A stretch of DNA of 64,000 nucleotides, taken from positions 344,501 through 408,500 of the forward strand of contig JACLAT010000045.1 of the NCBI GenBank assembly GCA_018105865.1, in the 5' to 3' direction. Made by a program: the position numbers and the translations under genes. The notes under the pieces were generated by a model. It saw nothing but the letters and a program-made list of their open reading frames with translations. It did not search any database and was not told the origin of the DNA. This DNA is from Metaphire vulgaris (Eukaryota; Annelida; Clitellata; Crassiclitellata; Megascolecidae). The first letter of the stretch is position 1; every line of letters starts with the position of its first letter. Shown in pieces: positions 11,018 through 21,819 of the stretch.

Positions 11018-11344
11018 CTAATTAACAGTGATGTTAATCCTTGTCCTGGTCCTTGTCCTTAAGGACTTCTTGAGGACCAATTTGAAGTCCTTGTCCTTGT
11101 CCTTGGGGAGTCAGTCCTCGTCTTTATCCTCGTCCTTGCAGAACGGTCCTTGTCCTGGTCCTTGTAACTTAGTCCTTGAAAAATCCTTATCAGGACCAAA
11201 TTATTTGTATACCATTTTCAATTGTACTGATGACTATGTTCCAAGGTCAGAGTAGTATATGGATTTATATTTACATACTTGCTTTGAGTTACTCTACATG
11301 TGTAGTCATCGTTTTCTTTATAACACCCATAGATTTATTATAAT

Positions 11345-12116
11345 CATTGACGTCTATTAATAGCCTAGACTGGTCATGGCCTAGAGCCTGCAATTGCAGC
11401 AACTGAGGCTAAAGTTCCACCATTTTGCTAGGCTCATCATCATCATCATCATCATCATCATCAGCTCAAAGTCCCCTCAGGAGTCGTCGAGACCAGTAGC
11501 ATGCTGAACGATTCTTTTCCAATTTTCGCGGTCTTGTGCCGCATGTATTGCCTCTCCAAGATTCAATCCCGTCCACTCTCTGATGTCGTCGACCTATCGT
11601 CTTCTAGGTCTTCCAGGAGGGCGTGTTCCCCCCATTGTTCCCTCCATTGCAACGTTCAGAATTCTCTTCTCCTCCATGCGACTGACATGACCAAACATCT
11701 GGAGCTTCCTTTCTTTGATTGTGTTTATCACATCACTGTCGATCCTGATTCTTCTCCTTACTTCTTTATTCGTGATTTTCATTCCCCACCATATCTTAAG
11801 ACTCAGGAGTGTGTTAGCGTATCGTTAATGCTTTAATGTGATAAGTTCGTTGAAAATTCCGGCATGCGCCGCCTACAGCAGAACGACCTCTAATTCCTAA
11901 ACTAATCGACCTCAAATTAATTCCTATGGAAAAAATAGCTTATATAATCAGGAATCTATATATACGAGTGAAAATCACCAAAAAAGAATTTAAATAGCAA
12001 AAATTCAAGTCGGCAATAGTGAGGCTGCCGCGGTCGGCAGCCATCTTACGTTTCTCCGACCGTGGCCTCAGATTAACGAGCCTATGACCAGTCTAGGCTA
12101 TTAATAGACGTCAATG
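11345..12116. mobile_element. Inverted-repeat element with perfect 33-bp ends
   Basis: The first and last 33 bases are exact inverse complements (beginning CATTGACGTCTATTAATAGC). Both sides are flanked by the palindrome ATTATAAT (11337-11344, 12117-12124), consistent with an 8-bp target duplication. It lies within the hAT element and contains a LINE 3' end (11437-11795). No transposase is seen. Confidence 0.75.
11437..11795 (-). mobile_element. LINE 3' end with (ATG)n tail
   Basis: The minus strand reads KLQMFGHVSRMEEKRI, then GGTRPPGRPRRR, and ends in (ATG)n (11437-11463). This is the RRRW-type C-terminus of a LINE ORF2 with a trinucleotide tail. All upstream domains are missing. Confidence 0.75.
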
Positions 12117-12285
12117 ATTATAATACATGATATTAAAGTCTATGATAATACCAGTTGAGCAGCTGAACTTCCTTTTTCTGTTTGAAAGCGTATGAACCAA
12201 GCGCTTGCATTTTTAAAATTTATATTATTCTTTAGCTGTATCCTAAAATACAGATAAATATAATAATTAATATCAATCATAATCA

Positions 12286-12444
12286 GGAAGAAGGGTCGCC
12301 TTTAGGGTATACACAGCCGCGAGTTGTGAAATTCTCGTTTAAAGACTTCAAGATCGTCGACATCGACTCTAAATGGATTGCTACTTGTAAGAAATGTAAC
12401 AAACGCATCCAAGATAAGATATCAGTCACAAGTGCCTTCACAAA
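12286..12444 (+). pseudogene. hAT transposase BED-finger exon
   Basis: The plus frame reads DSKWIATCKKCNKRIQDK followed by SVTSAFTK, resembling a BED-type zinc finger (aromatic, C..C, then a helix) found at the N-terminus of hAT transposases. It ends at a consensus 5' splice site AAA|GTAAGTG (12445). It belongs to the hAT element 11026-24191. The 3' dimerisation region is beyond the gypsy insertion. Confidence 0.55.
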
Positions 12445-12526
12445 GTAAGTGATAGGCCTAATACTGTTCATATTTTTAATTAAAGCAAACACCTGAAAGT
12501 TCAAAGAAAGGTAGCTTCCAAATAAT

Positions 12527-12933
12527 TGTAGTAGACCAGATATGATGGTCTGGCCTACTACCGGGGAACTAACTGAGACGAAACGTAGTTGGTAATGCCG
12601 CTTCAAGCTCAGGAGCAGACAGATCGACCCTCGCCTCAGCCCAGATGTTAAGCAGTCTGAGAGCGAGTACTTCAAGTCTGTCTGTCCCCTTTACCATCCG
12701 CTAGCTTTTATTCAATTCTGCATCACATGATATAATGTCACATGCACAAACTACATGAGTGTAACATTTGGACGCGATATGGTCTGATCCATCACGTGGT
12801 AGATCAGACCATAGTCATCCGCTCGGACTATGTTTTGAGGACATAGGGATATGTGGATATGGAAAAGTACGATGACAACAGCATTGGTTTTCCCCTGGTT
12901 ACTTATAACTGATGGACTTTGGTATTCACTACA
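12527..12933 (-). repeat. 3' LTR of the gypsy element (407 bp)
   Basis: It matches 23357-23766 except for a 4-base insertion (CAGA), a 7-base deletion and a handful of substitutions. It begins TGTAGTAGACC and ends GGTATTCACTACA. On the minus strand the preceding purine run ACGGGGAGG (about 12937-12945) is the likely polypurine tract. Confidence 0.95.
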
Positions 12934-13491
12934 GTACCTCCCCGTTAAAAAACTTATTCCGCCCTCGGAATAGAGTGGCGATTTGATACAATTTGAAAAT
13001 TATTATGTGTTAATGGCCCCAAATTATAAAAGAAGGGGGGTCTCGAATAAAATGTTATCATTTCAAAGCAATTGATGATTAGTAATGTTCCATAAATGTT
13101 CAATAAGTGTCCATTAAACTATATACTCAATGCATGTGACCGAAGTGTTCTTTAAAATGTTCGTTAAAATGTTCATCAAGATGATAATCCGAATGAATAG
13201 CAAAAGTATAATATGAAAATGTTGTCAAAAGCTCATTTGGTTTTCTTTTGACCAAGAGCGTGTCCGTATAAATATAGTGAATACGTTGCATAACGAATTA
13301 TAAACGATTATAGAATAATATCTGATAATAAGAAGCAAAAATTGTTCAGTTCAGTCATTTAACATCAATGTACCTAAAAAAAATATCATCATAATAAGTA
13401 ATCATAAAGTCACATTAATCATAATGAATAACGATTAGTTCCATGCTACATGATCAATCAGCTTACTAGTACCATTCACTCAAAAAAAATA
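12934..13491. other. Untranslated region between env and 3' LTR
   Basis: This is 558 bases of AT-rich sequence downstream of the env frame. It has no coding frame and ends at the polypurine tract beside the LTR. Confidence 0.6.
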
Positions 13492-14283
13492 TTAATCGTC
13501 GTCGAGTCTGTCTACGGTCTCTGGTGGTAATCTCTGTGATTGCAAACGAGATCTGCATTCTAGTAGCTCGGTGGATTGAGGGTTGATAACCAAGTTCTGT
13601 GTTATAGTTTTTTGCATTAAGATCAAGCTTACTGTATAGTGACGATTAAGTCCTACTATCTGTTTTAATCCAAATGAGTCTACAAGTCTTAAGGAAATCT
13701 GAGACTCAGGTTTTATTTTCAAATGAGTACTGTTATGTGTAATTTCCAGATCCCAATTGAAACTCAGTACGTTTGAACACAAATTACTTTGTATTCTGAT
13801 ATCTGTAATACTATTTCTTGCAATTAAATCACATTGTTGGATTTCGTATGGTAAGGTTATCCAAAATATATCCATTTGTTTGATGGAGTTAGAGAATCTT
13901 AAATATAATTTTTCCCCAGCATGTTGCATCACGGATTCATTAGCTTTAAAACGCAACCAAATAAAATATGCGCAAAAAATGAGTGTCAATAAGGTCAAAA
14001 ATGCAATTAATGCGTACGAAATAGCATTTGAAGAACAGTGGCAAATTGGCTGTGGTGCTGGAGTTAAAGGATGGAGAAAGTTTTGGTGTGCATCCGATAT
14101 TTTGACCTTAGCTGACAAAGCGAGTATGAGGCACGCGAGTGCGTTAAGTTTAAAGTACAAATATATATTAAAAATGATAATAGCAATAACTAAAGCATAT
14201 AAAGTGATGTTAATATACAACAAGATATTAACTAAATAATCTTTATTATTCTGTCCTTGAACTTTTGATTCACTTACTAATTT
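13492..14283 (-). pseudogene. Membrane-anchor part of gypsy Env, beyond a stop codon
   Basis: This frame directly follows the env stop (TGA at 14286-14284) and stays in the same reading frame, with no further stop until 13492. It contains a strongly hydrophobic stretch starting near 14223 (about 35 residues, rich in I, L, Y) and a second one about 30 residues later (ALIAFLTLLTLIFCAYFIWL). A hydrophilic tail of about 150 residues follows. The upstream env frame has no membrane anchor of its own, so this is best read as the C-terminal part of the same protein, cut off by one nonsense codon. A separate membrane protein is the alternative; the first codon of the long frame is TTG, not ATG. Confidence 0.75.
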
Positions 14284-15965
14284 TCAATCGTTATTTTGAA
14301 AAAGAATTTCACCTTTTTTAACCGCTTCTATTGTAGAATTAAATTCTTCCTGTAAAAGAATATTTTTATGTGCATCTTTCGCTGCTATGTGAAAATCAGG
14401 TAACACTAGATTCCATTTATGATCTGACAACGATTGTGAATGAAATTGTTTCCATTGATCCGGATGAAAAAAAGTTTGCAGTATAATACTGTTTATAGCA
14501 TAAGATTTGTGTGTAAGTAGAGTCTTTGATTCATTTTTAATTTGTGGCACGCTAGCTGGAACTAAAATATTATTGGAAGTGACAGAGCATGCGGCTAATT
14601 TGGTAATTACGCATGAACCACATCCTTGCAAAGGTTTATTATAGACATTTGGACAAGTAAGAGACAGATTGTAAATATTTTCTATTATAATTGCTGTTTG
14701 TGAGAAAGGAATAAGAATCGGTGGCTTGTGTGCCAACAGTTGAAACTGGCATAGCTTTGCTATACTTTCTGCATCATTTTTATATAAAGCAAAAATACAG
14801 GAATTTAAATCTGTTATTAAATTGATATCCAAGGTATCTATGAAATAAATATTATCTCCTGTTTCTAACTTAGGCATACTATCCCATATAGCATATAGAC
14901 TATTATCTTGCGCAATGGCAAAATATTTAGGCAATTTTTCAATCAAAGTTGCTGAATGAATTTGATCATGAACGGATCTTGGATAGACAACCACTTCGTA
15001 GAGATCAAAACTAGTGGCAACAGTAGTTAATGGTATCATGATTGAAATAAAAAGTGTAGTATGCACTTTTGCTGCTACAAAATGTGGAACTCTATAAAAA
15101 AATGAAGGGTCCTTAATCAGTACTCGAGCTTGGGAATATTGAACTCTGAGCTCATCGGCTATGTGGTTTAAAGCAAATTGGATATCCAACCTATGGACCA
15201 TCTCTGGATGAAGTTGACCTGATGCCAGGCATTCAGATGCTAATCTAAAATGCTGTAAGTGTTCAGAAATTCTGGTAAAATTTAATAAATTTTCTGCTAT
15301 AAAGGCGGAAAATTCAATTACAGTATACCAATTATCACGTATCTCTATAGCTAAATCTTGAAACCACCGAGCTTGGTATTCCAACTGACTCTCCACTGCA
15401 TTAACTCGTTTATTTAAAATTGTAGACGCAGAAGCCAAGCGTGAAATTTGACTCTGGAACTGATTAATTACTCGACTAGTTCTACTGTTCACTGTTTCAA
15501 TCCTTTCTTCTAAGGATTGTAAGTCTTGTTTTCTACTAATCCCAAAAAGATAATGTGTGATGTTTCCCACAAAATCAAAGATTCCTCTTTTAGACTTTCC
15601 TTTTAATGCTAACTTCGACCTTTTTGTTCTTAAGATGGAATGAATTTGATCAATATCAGCCTTTATCTGCTCATGTGCTATTTTTTGTAGTCTATTCAGT
15701 GCTTTATAAAGTTGCAATGAATAGTGACAAGCCATATTATTTGTTTGATTGCTGTGCGCAACACACTCAGGCAGTGGTGTCTGTTGAAAAGCTTCTTCTG
15801 TTGGAAGCCTATAATCAAATGTATGTGTGTGTTTGTCTGTCACGATCTCAAAACTTTCGATGTACTTAAAAAACACACCAAAATTATGTCTATATTCATT
15901 ATCTCTGATCTGCGCGCTGGCGACACCGGTAACTGCACATAGGATCCATAGCAGAAATGGAACTC
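14284..15965 (-). pseudogene. env: Gypsy envelope-like fusion protein, ectodomain
   Basis: The protein resembles the class I-like fusion proteins shared by insect errantiviruses and baculovirus F. A hydrophobic signal-like stretch sits near the start (15960-15920), ending ASA before Q. About 80 residues further are basic, furin-like sites (RTKR and KSKR), then GIFDFVGNITHYLFG, the F-type fusion-peptide region. A heptad-rich helix follows (QSLEERIETV onward), then a cysteine-containing body. There is no in-frame ATG at the front. Instead a strong 3' splice site, TTTTTTGTAG, ends at 15966, which fits env expression from a spliced mRNA as known for gypsy. The frame ends at TGA 14286-14284, before the membrane anchor. 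Confidence 0.85.
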
Positions 15966-17557
15966 CTACAAAAAATTGAAATTAATATACTAAGCTTGCA
16001 AACATCCGATTCACTTGGTTATTCTCCTAACTTCAACTTAGAAGGCAATCTGTGAAGACAAATAGACAGTATTTCTGCCATCTCTCCGTCTGGTTTCATA
16101 AAAAGATAACCCATGTGGTCCCTAGAGAGATACTCAACTCGGCCGAGTCATTACAAAATAATTGTTGAATGATGCAAACTCCTAAGATGATAATGATGTA
16201 TGTCAGTGTGTGCACATTCGCTCTGATGTATCGGATCTGTCTTTCAGACTCGCTAATGAGTCACTACATCCTAAAGTGCGATTAATGGCTTGTATACGCA
16301 GGCTGATTTTCCTAGCACTGTGCCAAGTTCGTTAGTCACCCAGTACAACCATAGAAATTAATCTTGTATTATCAACGAACAGGACAGAAAAAGTCACCAA
16401 CAATGAACCAGAAATTATTAAATCTCAAAATGGGTCTACATTGACTACTGTAGACTCCACCATAACTGACGGTAGTCCTCATACCGTTCATTACATTATA
16501 CCCAACACTCGCCATCGAGGAGGGAAAATCGCTTGACGCCAATTAGAGCACGACTCTGACACGGAATCATTTTCTCACATCTATTGATCCGAGGAATTGG
16601 ATGATTGTTATTCCATCTCTTGTTTTTACAAGATATCATAACAAAACATAAGGATATGAGACATAAAATATTTATAAAGAATGATGATATAATAATTAGT
16701 TAATAATTATAAACTTAAGGAATGTGACTATATTTGATGAGTAATGACCGACTATTTAATAATACTTGAAGTATGATGAATAAACTATGAATAATACTTA
16801 ATAAGTCACCAGTAAGCCATTCCATGGGAAGATGAGGAGCTCACAAGCTCTGAGTTGTACGAAAATTTGTGACAATATGGGCCTTATGGTAGTCTATAAA
16901 TATGGAAGTTCTGTTGCTGTCTACAAACCTAAGTCGATTTGATATTCTAGAGCGACCCGACGGAAATATGCTGGCATGATTCTACCAGACACGCAACAAA
17001 ACTTAAAATGGACAATTGGACATGGAATGAAATAGCTTACTAATGAAATGTCGGACATCAGTTTTCTTCCACATACAACAGAATTGTATAGGATCGCCCA
17101 CGTCCATGAATTCAAATAATAATGAAAAAGAAAGATGACAGCTATTTCAACTAAGTTAAGAATAAAAATGAAGTGAAGCCAAATTAATAATAAAAGTGCT
17201 GCATTTATTTCTACAGTACTGCTTAAGTGCCATGATGTTAGAATTAGTGGTTAATGATAAAATCCTATGAAATGATATTACCTCATAGGCCTATTCTATT
17301 GAAACTTCACCGACGTTCGTACTATAGAACGCTATGGAATGGAACTCGACGTGCTTGCCAAGTTCTACGTCGGCTTATAGATAAACGCTAATCGTATCCC
17401 AGCGTATAACCACTAGCAGTATATAAACTGAAAATTTTGGAATTTCCAACACTGAACTCTGAACTTGAATGAAAACTTTAGCAACGAGGGCGTCTCTAGA
17501 TGAAAATTCTAAATACAATTACCACAGATAATGGTGAATAATAATAATAATAATAAT
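15966..17557. other. 1.6-kb spacer between pol and env in the gypsy element
   Basis: No convincing coding frame was seen on the minus strand beyond a 64-codon frame at 17115-16921 that I do not recognise. It is AT-rich and unusually long for an errantivirus-like element, in which env usually follows pol closely. It may be intron sequence for the env mRNA or hold a decayed accessory gene. Confidence 0.5.
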
Positions 17558-18300
17558 CTATCTACGGATTGTCTTCCTCTTTTTCCCTTTCTTGGTTCTA
17601 GTTGCATAAAATTCTCGTTTTAAGGCTTCAGTAACATCTCTCTCGTGCACCCAAGTAGGTTTGCTATTTATATCTTCCCACATTACTTTAAAATATATAT
17701 CTTTACCATCTTTTTTAATGCTAAAAGTTTCTTCGCTGCGTACCATCCATTTGACCTAGGTTCGTCATTTGCATCTGAGGATGGATCTGGCATGTCCCTA
17801 TCAGGAATAGAATCATCAGGCACTCTAGGTTCTAACTCTGATGATTCATCAGGCGTTGGTGTTTCTATTGAATTAGGTTCATTCTCATCCGATAGAAGGT
17901 CTTGAGGAGAAGTGTAATCAAGTCTATCAAAATATGGTTTAAGCCTATCTGAATTTACGCTGTGGCCCAATAATCTATTATTCCTTCTATTCCGAAGCAT
18001 ATACGTATTCATACCCAACTGATGCGCTATATAAAAAGGACCAGAATACCTAAGCGATAATTTTTTAGACAAGCCGGGTTTAACCTGAGGAGTTAGCATC
18101 CAAACAAGATCTCCGGGCCTATAACTAACGATAGAAGAATTCCTATCATATTTTTCCTTATTATAATCCTGAAACATTTTTGTTCTATCTCGATCTTCAT
18201 CTCGAATTTGAGCTAAGCGTACTGCTGTACGAATGGCATGATCCTCTGCTGTTACAACAGTCATGATCCTCCAAACTTGGCAATGAGACATCTGCACCAA
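17558..18300 (-). pseudogene. pol: Gypsy integrase C-terminus (frameshifted)
   Basis: The frame 18300-17683 contains YRPGDLVWML and LSLRYSGPFYIAHQLG, the GPY/F-type region after the integrase core. After a frameshift near 17700 the frame 17746-17558 reads YFKVMWEDINSKPTWVHE, faintly chromodomain-like, then a lysine/arginine-rich end. The module normally binds DNA or chromatin and helps to select target sites. Two frameshifts (about 18200 and 17700) separate it from the rest of pol. Confidence 0.75.
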
Positions 18301-19522
18301 TTCTCATTTGCGTTCCCGTTAGTAATTGAAACGGGCTGTAATTTAATCTTGGACAAACTGTTGCTCTTAAAGAAAACAGTATGCTAGGGATATGGCGTAC
18401 CCAATCCTTTTCATTTTGACATAGAATTCTAAGCGAACTGGAAATAGTTTTATTTATAACCTCTGATTGCGAGTTAGTTTGTGGATGAATTGCTGACGTC
18501 AGCAGTCTCTTAATACCAAACTTTCTAGACAATTCTGAAATGACACTTCCTACAAAAGCTGGAGCTCTATCAGAAAGTAGGTACTGCATGCACCCGTAAC
18601 GACATATGATTTGATCATATAAAATACCCGCTACGACATCCGCTGTCTGAGTTTTCAAGGCAAAAGCTTCAGGAAACCTAGTTAAACTCTCGACAAATAA
18701 TAATAAATATTTATAACCATCACTAGTTTCAGGGAGAATTAAAATATCGAAGGACCAACGAGACATAGCTGGAAGAATTTCTAAAGGTTGTAAAGGATTC
18801 CTTCTAGTAACAATTTTACAACGTTGACATTCTGTACAAGAAGCAACGTGATTTTCTACGTCTCGATGGAGATGAACCCAATAAACTTTTGAACGAAGTG
18901 TCAAATAAGTCCGCAAACTTCCAGGATGTGCATTCCCTTCGTGAAAACCCAATAAAATTTTCTGTCGAAGGTTTTTAGGAATGACCAATTGACATATCGT
19001 ACTCCTAGACGACTTACGTGACCTTGGTTGAAAAAGATGATATAATAAATTATTATGCATGATATACTCATTAGACATAATAATTAACTTTCTAGTGTCG
19101 TTAGCATTATCAGGTAAAACATCATTTTCCGGATAAGCAATAATAGGCGACAATTCTTCACACTGTCTCTGTTGTTCAGCCATATCTTCCTCTAGGAATG
19201 AATGCAGATCAGGACCTGTTAACTCAGAGTCCAGTATAACATTCAAAGTGCGATCAGTTTCAATCTTGTCGCAAGATGGCGCTATAGTAGCTATTATTGT
19301 ATCATCTACTGTGGATTCACCCTCTGTTGTTGGAGGAAGGTCTAATCTTGATAAAGCATCAGCATGTGAATTTTTACGCCCAGATCGATATTTAATCTCG
19401 AAATTATACGATTGTAAAAATAAAGACCATCTTAGTAAACGACCTGTGGTGGACTGTTTCAGAGACTGCAGGAAAGTTAGACTCACGTGGTCTGTGTAGA
19501 TCACGAAATATGAGTTTGCCAA
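18197..19522 (-). pseudogene. pol: Gypsy pol: RNase H end and integrase
   Basis: It begins in the RNase H domain (YTDHVSLTFL, RKNSHADALSRL). The integrase zinc module follows (HEGNAHPGSL, CTECQRCK). The catalytic core comes next, with the D, D and E of the DDE triad visible in FDILILP, LLSDRAPAF and NSQSEVINK. It is offset by one frameshift from the upstream pol frame (near 19520) and by another from the downstream C-terminus, so no full-length integrase would be made. Confidence 0.9.
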
Positions 19523-21798
19523 ATACAGTTATATTCACGAATAGCAGAGATAATAGCAAGGCATTCAAGATGAGTCGCTGAAAATGACTGTTCTGCTTTT
19601 GTCAGCGATCTACCTCCATAACATATAGGATGATCTTGACCTAAATCATCTGCCTGTGACAATATATACGAAATTCCTTTAGAAGACGCATCACAGGAAA
19701 CAGAGAAACTCTTAGAAAAATCAGGATAGACTAATACTGGTGCCTTGCAAAGAGCTTCTCTTAAAAAATCAAAACTTTGTTGTGCTGCCTCGTTCCAATG
19801 AAATTCTACATTTTTCTTCAGCAACTGGTAAAGACCATGACCTTTCTGTGCACAGTTTCTTATGAATTTTCTAAAATAGTTCACTAAACCAAGAAATTGA
19901 CGTACTTGTTTTTGATTTTTAGGTACCGGATATTCTTTAATAATTTTAATTTTTGACTGATCAACTTCAATTCCTTTTGCAGATAAAAAGTGGCCTAAAT
20001 ATAAAATTTTAGACAATGCAAAAGAACATTTCTTAGGATGTAGTTTTAATTTTGCTGATCTTAGACGAGTAAACACTTCATTTAAGTGTTCCAAATGTGA
20101 TTCAAAATTTTTACTAAAAACCAATATATCATCTAAATAACAAAGAACAGTTTTATAGTTTAATCCTCTAAAAAGATGCGTCATTAGAGAAGAAAAATGT
20201 GCTGGCGCCGAACAAATTCCAAATGGCAATCGTAAGAACTGATAACGAGATGAATGAGTCACGAAAGTAGTTTTCTCTCGTGAGGAGGGGTCTAGTAATA
20301 ATTGATAATATCCAGAACGTAAAGCAAGGGAAGTAAACAAAATTGGCTTTGCATCTGCTAAAGTATCGAAAACATTGGGTAGGGTAGGCAAAGGATGATC
20401 GATTTGGCAAATTATTTTATTAATTTTTCGAAAATCTATGCAAAATCTAACTTCACCATTTTTCTTGCGTACCAATACTACTGGAGATGACCATAAAGAA
20501 GTAGATTCTTCAATTATATTAGCTTTTAACATAGCTTCGACCTGTTTATCAATTTCTTTCTTAGCTGCTGGTGAATGCCTATACGCTCTTTGACGTATAG
20601 GGTTTTCAGTTGTCGTTTGAATTTTAATAGGCGGTAAAGTAGATCCTTCCAGGTCCTCTAGTGACATGGCGAAGACATCAAAATTATTTTCTAAAAAAAT
20701 TTTCAACTGCAGATTTTGTTGATCAGATAGAGCATCAGAGTGATATTTTAATCCTATACTATCCAATACACCCGAGTTAGATTGTGTACTGTGGCTATGA
20801 TGGTTATTGACGAGGTTATCTGTTTCTGTGGACGACGTGCCAAGAAATTCGCCTGACGGGTCGGGTATACACTGAGGATGCGACATAGGAAATTTTCTAT
20901 GGGTGTATGTTTGTCGATGGAATGCAGTAGGCGGCGATATATGAGTTGACTGAGTGTACGATGGTTGTTCGTCTGGTTGTCGACGAAATGAATCAGATAA
21001 GACGGCTGATGATGATGCGACTGAAGAACGTGGTAATATAGCAGAACATGAAGCTATATCAAAATCAGATAATTGACTAGAAATACCAGGCGCATCAAAA
21101 ATACTATAACCATCGACTTGTTCTATAGATGCCAATGGTCTTCTTTTAGAAATCCAAATAACGTCATCTGTAGGATTTAATATCTTACAAGCCATATAAC
21201 CAGGCTTAGCTTTAACCAAACTACGAGCACAGAGAAATTTTTGACCTGTACGGTTATGAAGTGGTTCTATTAAACACAAGTGGTTATAAAAATGTTTAGG
21301 CAATGAAGTAGATACTATAACCTCTGAATGTGGTTTCACCACTATTGGCTTTCTCGCAAATATTACATTAATAGGCGGTCTATATGTGGTCAAGTCCGTC
21401 GCAGTCAAATCATCATAAAAAGTTACAATACGACTGTAAAAATCAATCTGAGCTCTAGTTACTTCAAGAAAATCCAAACCTAATATGAGATTATGAGTAA
21501 GATTAGGTAGAACCCGAAATTGAAATGGAATGGATAAACCATTAATTTTAACAGTAATTTCAGCTTTTCCAAGTAAATCAATTGTTTTCCCATCCGCTAA
21601 TGCGACTTGTTGAATCTCCTGTTTTTCAAATTTTAATAAAGGAAGCTTCAATTTATCCAAAAATGCTTTCGATATAAATGAATAAAAGGCCCCAGTGTCA
21701 ATAAGACACAAAGTTTTACAACGTACAACATTTACATAAATCATATTCTGTCCCATAGATTGTGTTATCAAATTAGCTTTCGTTGCCCCACTCATCAA
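19501..21798 (-). pseudogene. pol: Gypsy pol: protease, reverse transcriptase, RNase H
   Basis: The frame of 765 codons has an aspartic protease (CLIDTGAFYSF) near residue 33. The reverse transcriptase has FCIDFRKINKI, then FTSLALRSGYYQL, LPFGICSAP and VLCYLDDILVFSK, and RNase H starts with FSVSCDASSKG. In the family, the motif A segment reads L-D-L-K/R-S-G-Y; here the catalytic aspartate is alanine (codon GCT at 20325-20323), which should abolish polymerase activity even though YLDD is intact. The frame is the same as gag, after a single UAG. It ends in a frameshift inside RNase H. Confidence 0.95.
20323..20325 (-). other. Lost catalytic Asp in reverse transcriptase motif A
   Basis: Codon GCT (Ala) stands where Ty3/gypsy reverse transcriptases have GAT/GAC (Asp) in the L-D-L-R-S-G-Y motif. 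A single base change explains it. Confidence 0.85.
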
Positions 21799-21816
21799 AT
21801 GAGCGGGTAACCTTCC

Positions 21817-21819
21817 CTA
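21817..21819 (-). promoter_or_regulatory. In-frame UAG between gag and pol (possible readthrough site)
   Basis: The gag stop TAG is followed in the same frame by GGA AGG TTA and then the pol frame without another stop. Gammaretroviruses use readthrough of UAG followed by GGA to make Gag-Pol. The same layout here suggests suppression, although a simple nonsense mutation is possible. Confidence 0.55.

Noticed and set aside
13492..14223. Separate membrane-protein gene downstream of env
   Set aside because: It lacks an ATG and shares the env frame beyond one TGA, so it is simpler to read as the same protein's anchor.
13757..14239. 160-codon plus-strand frame over the end of gypsy env
   Set aside because: It is antisense to the env anchor frame, which is supported by membrane segments and by continuity with env.
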